Shown here in pieces: positions 60,434-64,000 of a stretch of 64,000 nucleotides of DNA. A model generated the notes under the pieces. It was not told where the DNA came from. It saw only the letters and a program-made list of their open reading frames with translations, and did no database searches. Origin of the DNA: Niallia alba (GTDB taxonomy: Bacteria > Bacillota > Bacilli > Bacillales > Cytobacillaceae); contig NZ_JABBPK010000001.1 of NCBI RefSeq assembly GCF_012933555.1, positions 1,280,001-1,344,000 of the forward strand. The letters are read 5' to 3'. The position numbers were made by a program, and so were the translations under genes. How positions within the stretch are numbered: position 1 is the first letter of the stretch; each line of letters starts with the position of its first letter.

Positions 60434-63424
60434 ATGGAACTAAAAAAGATTACCATTTACGGTTATGGAAAACTAGAAAATCTAACGTTTTCTATCCATT
60501 CTCCCATCCATGTGTTTTACGGGGAAAATGAGGCTGGTAAATCGACAATAATGAGTTTTATTCATAGCATTTTATTTGGATTTCCAACAAAACAACAGAC
60601 AGAACTACGGTATGAGCCGAAGCTGCAGCATAAATATGGGGGCAAATTAGAAATTTATTTTCCTAAAATTGGACTAGCAACAATTGAAAGAGTCAAAGGA
60701 AAAGCCACTGGTGATGTTACAGTCACTTTAGAGGATGGCAGGAGAGGGCAAGAGGAGCTTTTAAATGAACTGTTAGCAGGAATAGATAAAAGTCTTTATC
60801 AATCCATTTTTTCGTTTAATTTACACGGATTGCAAAATGTGCAGCAATTAAAAGGAGAAGAGCTGGGGCGATTTTTGTTTTCAACAGGGGCGGTTGGCTC
60901 CGATCGATTATTGAAAGCAGAAAATGAGCTACAAAAGGAATTAGACTTGCGCTATAAGCCTAGCGGAAAGAAGCCAGTTGTAAATGAAAAGCTCCAAGAT
61001 TTACGAGATAAGCATGGTCAATTAAAAGTAGCGGAGAAGGATAATAATCAATACGTACAATTACTTGCAAAGAAAAGGGAGTTAGAAAAAGAAAGGCAGT
61101 TAACAGAAGCTGAATTAAAACAAGAAGAGCATGAAATACGATATTTGGAAGAATGGATAAAAATAAAAGAAATTGCACTAGAAAAGGATATATTGGAAGA
61201 AAAATTAGCTGCTTTCAAGGAGCTTAATTTCCCGCAGAATGGATTAACTAGATGGGGAGCGCTAAAAGAGAAAATGCTTTCTGTAGAAGCAGAGCTTCGC
61301 TATTTAGAAGCAAAAGCATTGGAAATAGAACAAGAAATGACCAGCTTATCTATACAAGAAGAATTAATTAAATCTGAAAAGGATATTATATTGGCTGTAG
61401 AAAAATTTCCTGTTTATGAACAATTACAGAACCGGCAAAATCAAGTACAAAATCAACTGAAAAGTATAGAGGAAGAAATTGATAGTCTAAAAAGTAATTT
61501 ACCGATAGAAGAAGAGATTTTATTAAAGGAAAGTAATACAAGTATTTTCTTAAAAGAACAATGTGCACAGGCCGCTTCTAAACAACGGAGATTAAAGGAG
61601 CAGAAAGAAGAGCTAGACGAGCGGTTAAAGGATGAACAAACAACTTTAGAATTATTAGAAGAGACAGTGAAGGAATATAAGCAGAAACTCTTGCCAAAAG
61701 ATGAGAGAATTAGACTAGAAGAGCATGTAAAGAGTGATAATCAAGTTAGATGGAACAAAGAGAAGGCAGATCTACTATTAAGGGAAATCAAGCAATTGGA
61801 AGAGCAAGTAAAGGTAGAAGAAAAGCGTATTAAACAGAATACCATGATAACAAGTGTGTTATCGACTTTTCTTTTATTAGTTGGAGCAGGGGCTTTATTT
61901 TTTGAGCAATGGTTCTTAACACTTATTAGCTTTGCTATAAGTATTGTTTATTTTTTGGTGTTCTTGTCTGGAAGAAAACTTGCTAAAAATGAAATTCGTA
62001 AAAAGAAGAAAAGAATCGTACTTATTAAGGAAGAACGAGCTCAGTTACTTGCAATTATGGAAAAGGGACAGGGAATTTCTCCATATGAGGAACAGAAGCT
62101 AGAAGATGATACAAAGTGTAGAGAGAAATTCACACAGCTTCAGTTTAAATTAGAGCAGCAGAATGAGAGCTATGAAAGAGTATTACAAGGATTTGAAAAG
62201 TGGGAAGCAGATTTTCTTTCCCACCAGAAGCTGTTAAGACAATTGGCTAATGAGCTTAGAATTCCTTATGAATTGGCAACACAACAAATATATGATGCTT
62301 TTTTGTTAATAGAAGAATGGAAAGCAAAAGATAGAGAAAGTAATTCTATTTATCAAGAGCTTGAGGAAATTCAACAGGAAAGGGAGCAGATTATTAGTAA
62401 GATTATCCACCTTTTTGAGAAGTTTATCGGAATGGAGAAAGAAACGATTGCTAATATGTGTTACCGATTAAAAACAGCACTAACGGAAGAAAAAAAGAAA
62501 AAAGACAGAATAGAAACCTTGCAGAGAAAACAAGATGACCTATCAGAACATATGGAAAAATATCAAACAGAGTATAATCGTTATGCAGAAGAAAAAACTG
62601 CTCTCTTTTCAATTGCAGGAGTAAAGGAGGAAGAGGCATTTCTTGAAAAGGCAGCGCTGGAAAAAGAAAGAGATACATATAAGGAGAGGCTTTCCACGAT
62701 TGATGTTCAATTAGATATAGCCTATATCTCCAAAGAACAAATTCCTTTGTACAAAAAAATCCTAGATCCTGAACGGCAATTAGATGAAAAACAAACAAAA
62801 ATAGAAAGATTAGCGTCTCGCTTGAAAGAGCTTGTAGAAGAGGCGGCAGCGATTAACTTTACGCTTTCACGAATTGAGAGTGGGGGTACGTATACTGATT
62901 TATTGCATACATTTAAACAATTTCAGTCTGAATTCAAAGAAGACGTAAGAGAATGGGCAAAATTTGCCGTTGCAAAACAGTTATTAGCCAAAACCGTTGA
63001 GCAATATAAACAAAAACAGCTGCCAGCTATGCTGCAGAAAGCAGAGGAAAATCTAGCTTTTTTGACAGAAGGGAAATACATTCGGATTTTGCCAAAGGAA
63101 GAAGGGGCAGGATTTTTAGTAGAAAGTCATCAGCATGTTTTCTATGAAGCGAAAGAATTAAGTCAAGGAACGACAGAACAACTATATTTATCTATTCGAA
63201 TTGCTTTGGCACAAACGTTTTATAAAAGCTTTTGGTTTCCGTTTATTATAGATGATAGCTTTGTTAATTTTGATGAAAAACGAACGGAGAAAGTGATTCA
63301 ATTATTAAAGAAGTGCGAGCAAAATCAATTGATTTTCTTCACATGTCATCGACATCTATTAAAGCATTTTCCAGATAATAGTTTGCATGTATTACCAGCA
63401 GAGGAAAGAGAAACAAGCTTATAA
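60434..63424 (+). CDS. yhaN: YhaN, SbcC/Rad50-like ATPase
   Basis: A 996-residue SMC-like protein: Walker [10 protein letters not shown] near residue 32, long coiled coils (about 170-470 and 540-880), signature [18 protein letters not shown] and Walker [17 protein letters not shown]. At about residues 472-512 two hydrophobic helices sit between coiled-coil arms, where Rad50 has its zinc hook; no CxxC hook is present. It may be anchored to the membrane. GGGAGGT precedes the ATG. Confidence 0.9.
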   Translation: MELKKITIYGYGKLENLTFSIHSPIHVFYGENEAGKSTIMSFIHSILFGFPTKQQTELRYEPKLQHKYGGKLEIYFPKIGLATIERVKGKATGDVTVTLEDGRRGQEELLNELLAGIDKSLYQSIFSFNLHGLQNVQQLKGEELGRFLFSTGAVGSDRLLKAENELQKELDLRYKPSGKKPVVNEKLQDLRDKHGQLKVAEKDNNQYVQLLAKKRELEKERQLTEAELKQEEHEIRYLEEWIKIKEIALEKDILEEKLAAFKELNFPQNGLTRWGALKEKMLSVEAELRYLEAKALEIEQEMTSLSIQEELIKSEKDIILAVEKFPVYEQLQNRQNQVQNQLKSIEEEIDSLKSNLPIEEEILLKESNTSIFLKEQCAQAASKQRRLKEQKEELDERLKDEQTTLELLEETVKEYKQKLLPKDERIRLEEHVKSDNQVRWNKEKADLLLREIKQLEEQVKVEEKRIKQNTMITSVLSTFLLLVGAGALFFEQWFLTLISFAISIVYFLVFLSGRKLAKNEIRKKKKRIVLIKEERAQLLAIMEKGQGISPYEEQKLEDDTKCREKFTQLQFKLEQQNESYERVLQGFEKWEADFLSHQKLLRQLANELRIPYELATQQIYDAFLLIEEWKAKDRESNSIYQELEEIQQEREQIISKIIHLFEKFIGMEKETIANMCYRLKTALTEEKKKKDRIETLQRKQDDLSEHMEKYQTEYNRYAEEKTALFSIAGVKEEEAFLEKAALEKERDTYKERLSTIDVQLDIAYISKEQIPLYKKILDPERQLDEKQTKIERLASRLKELVEEAAAINFTLSRIESGGTYTDLLHTFKQFQSEFKEDVREWAKFAVAKQLLAKTVEQYKQKQLPAMLQKAEENLAFLTEGKYIRILPKEEGAGFLVESHQHVFYEAKELSQGTTEQLYLSIRIALAQTFYKSFWFPFIIDDSFVNFDEKRTEKVIQLLKKCEQNQLIFFTCHRHLLKHFPDNSLHVLPAEERETSL

Positions 63425-63480
63425 AGATGGAAGAGGTTCATGCTATACTAAATAAAGAGAAAGATAAAGGAGAGAGTGAG

Positions 63481-64000
63481 TTGGATAAAAAAGGAGTACT
63501 TCAGTATGAAGTTGGGGAACAATTTGAGTCCTATTTATTAATAAAGAGTGCGACAAAAGCAATTGCAAGTAACGGGAAACCGTTTATGACGCTTATTTTC
63601 CAAGATAAAACTGGTGAAATTGAAGCAAAGCTTTGGGATGCTACAGAAATGGATGAACAGAGCTATCGGCCTGAAACAATTGTAAGAGTTAATGGTGATA
63701 TTCAAAGTTATCGTGGAAAGTCTCAATTAAGAATTCGCCAAATTAAGGTTGCAACAGGGGAAGAGGGCGTTCGCCTAGCTGATTTCTTAGAAACAGCTCC
63801 ACTTACAACCGATGAAATGTTAAGTAAAATCACTCATTATATATTTGAAATGCAGAATCCTAATATTCAAAGAATAACAAGACATTTAGTAAAGAAGCAT
63901 CAGGAAGCATTTTTACAATTTCCAGCAGCGACAAAAAATCATCATGAATTTGTTTCTGGCTTGGCATATCATGTTGTCAGTATGCTAGATTTGGCTAAGG
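63481..64000 (+). CDS. yhaM: YhaM 3'-5' exoribonuclease (N-terminal part, cut by window end)
   Basis: The frame from TTG 63481 is open to the window end (173 residues). It begins [20 protein letters not shown] and contains an OB-fold domain (about 15-100) and the start of the HD domain ([16 protein letters not shown], His in the HD metal site). It matches B. subtilis YhaM. AAAGGAGAG lies upstream, and the 56-base gap to yhaN suggests the same operon. Confidence 0.92.
   Translation, partial: MDKKGVLQYEVGEQFESYLLIKSATKAIASNGKPFMTLIFQDKTGEIEAKLWDATEMDEQSYRPETIVRVNGDIQSYRGKSQLRIRQIKVATGEEGVRLADFLETAPLTTDEMLSKITHYIFEMQNPNIQRITRHLVKKHQEAFLQFPAATKNHHEFVSGLAYHVVSMLDLAK

Noticed and set aside
1-64000. 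tRNA or rRNA genes
   Set aside because: No tRNA cloverleaf, TTCRANNC-type arm or rRNA sequence was noticed on either strand.

Overview
The window is AT-rich chromosomal DNA from an endospore-forming member of the Bacillaceae. Evidence for this is two alpha/beta-type SASP genes, a cluster of YheC/YheD spore-coat-associated genes, Bacillus-style ribosome binding sites with frequent TTG and GTG starts, and a gene order that follows the yhc-yhd-yhe-yha part of the Bacillus subtilis map (yhcU, bdbC, yhcX, yhdB, yhdC, yhdP/yhdT-like, bmrCD, yheD/C, yheA, sasp, yhaX, hemZ, yhaQP, yhaONM). A Niallia/Bacillus-type genus is my guess. I identified genes by recognising their sequences; no database search was run.

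Layout. 1-5.8 kb: phosphate transporter (cut by the window edge) with its DUF47 partner, GNAT, SDR and aldo/keto reductase genes, an RluD-type pseudouridine synthase and yhcU. 5.9-10.5 kb: a BdbC/thioredoxin pair, the GNAT-nitrilase fusion YhcX, YhdB, a secreted M14 peptidase and a YhdC-like secreted protein. 10.7-13.4 kb: an overlapping SGNH hydrolase/ABC ATPase/ABC permease operon. 13.8-15.4 kb: an IS110-family insertion with a structured 5' noncoding end (candidate bridge RNA). 15.4-24.4 kb: YitT, CorA, an orphan OmpR-type response regulator, two CNNM/CorC paralogues, a GNAT and a chemoreceptor with a sigma-D-type promoter. 24.6-27.6 kb: a Fur-box feoAB operon with a small Cys-rich partner, then an XRE regulator. 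28-33.6 kb: an MFS transporter, then a BmrCD-type multidrug ABC exporter behind a long attenuator leader with a leader peptide and two terminators. 34-40.7 kb: a Fur-controlled siderophore block (esterase, Btr-like regulator, FeuABC, second esterase). 40.8-45.4 kb: SASP, zinc-ribbon protein, repeat cluster, MsmX, YxkF-like regulator, a 41-bp minisatellite and a 58-aa acidic protein. 45.4-52.6 kb: four tandem YheC/YheD paralogues, YheA, a second SASP and YhaX. 53-64 kb: HemZ, a PurR-box purine permease, YhaQP and the yhaO-yhaN-yhaM nuclease operon (yhaM cut by the edge).

The most unusual component is a dispersed, highly structured noncoding repeat family. Five composite copies of about 370-570 bp are bounded by inverted GAGGCTGGGACATAA-type ends. 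Each carries an outer terminator-like hairpin and an inner core of about 115 bp with 15-bp inverted arms, and there are also solo cores, deletion derivatives, fragments and variants with different arms. Arm changes are compensated on both sides, so pairing is conserved. Most copies lie at gene 3' ends, often between convergent genes. Two remnants resembling IS200/IS605 right ends and two minisatellites add to the noncoding load.

Functional links: iron supply is coordinated (Fur boxes at feoA, btr/esterase and feuA). FeuABC has no ATPase of its own here, while MsmX is an ATPase without permeases; both fit the shared-ATPase arrangement known in B. subtilis. Sporulation genes (SASPs, YheC/YheD, YhaX) cluster at 40-52 kb.
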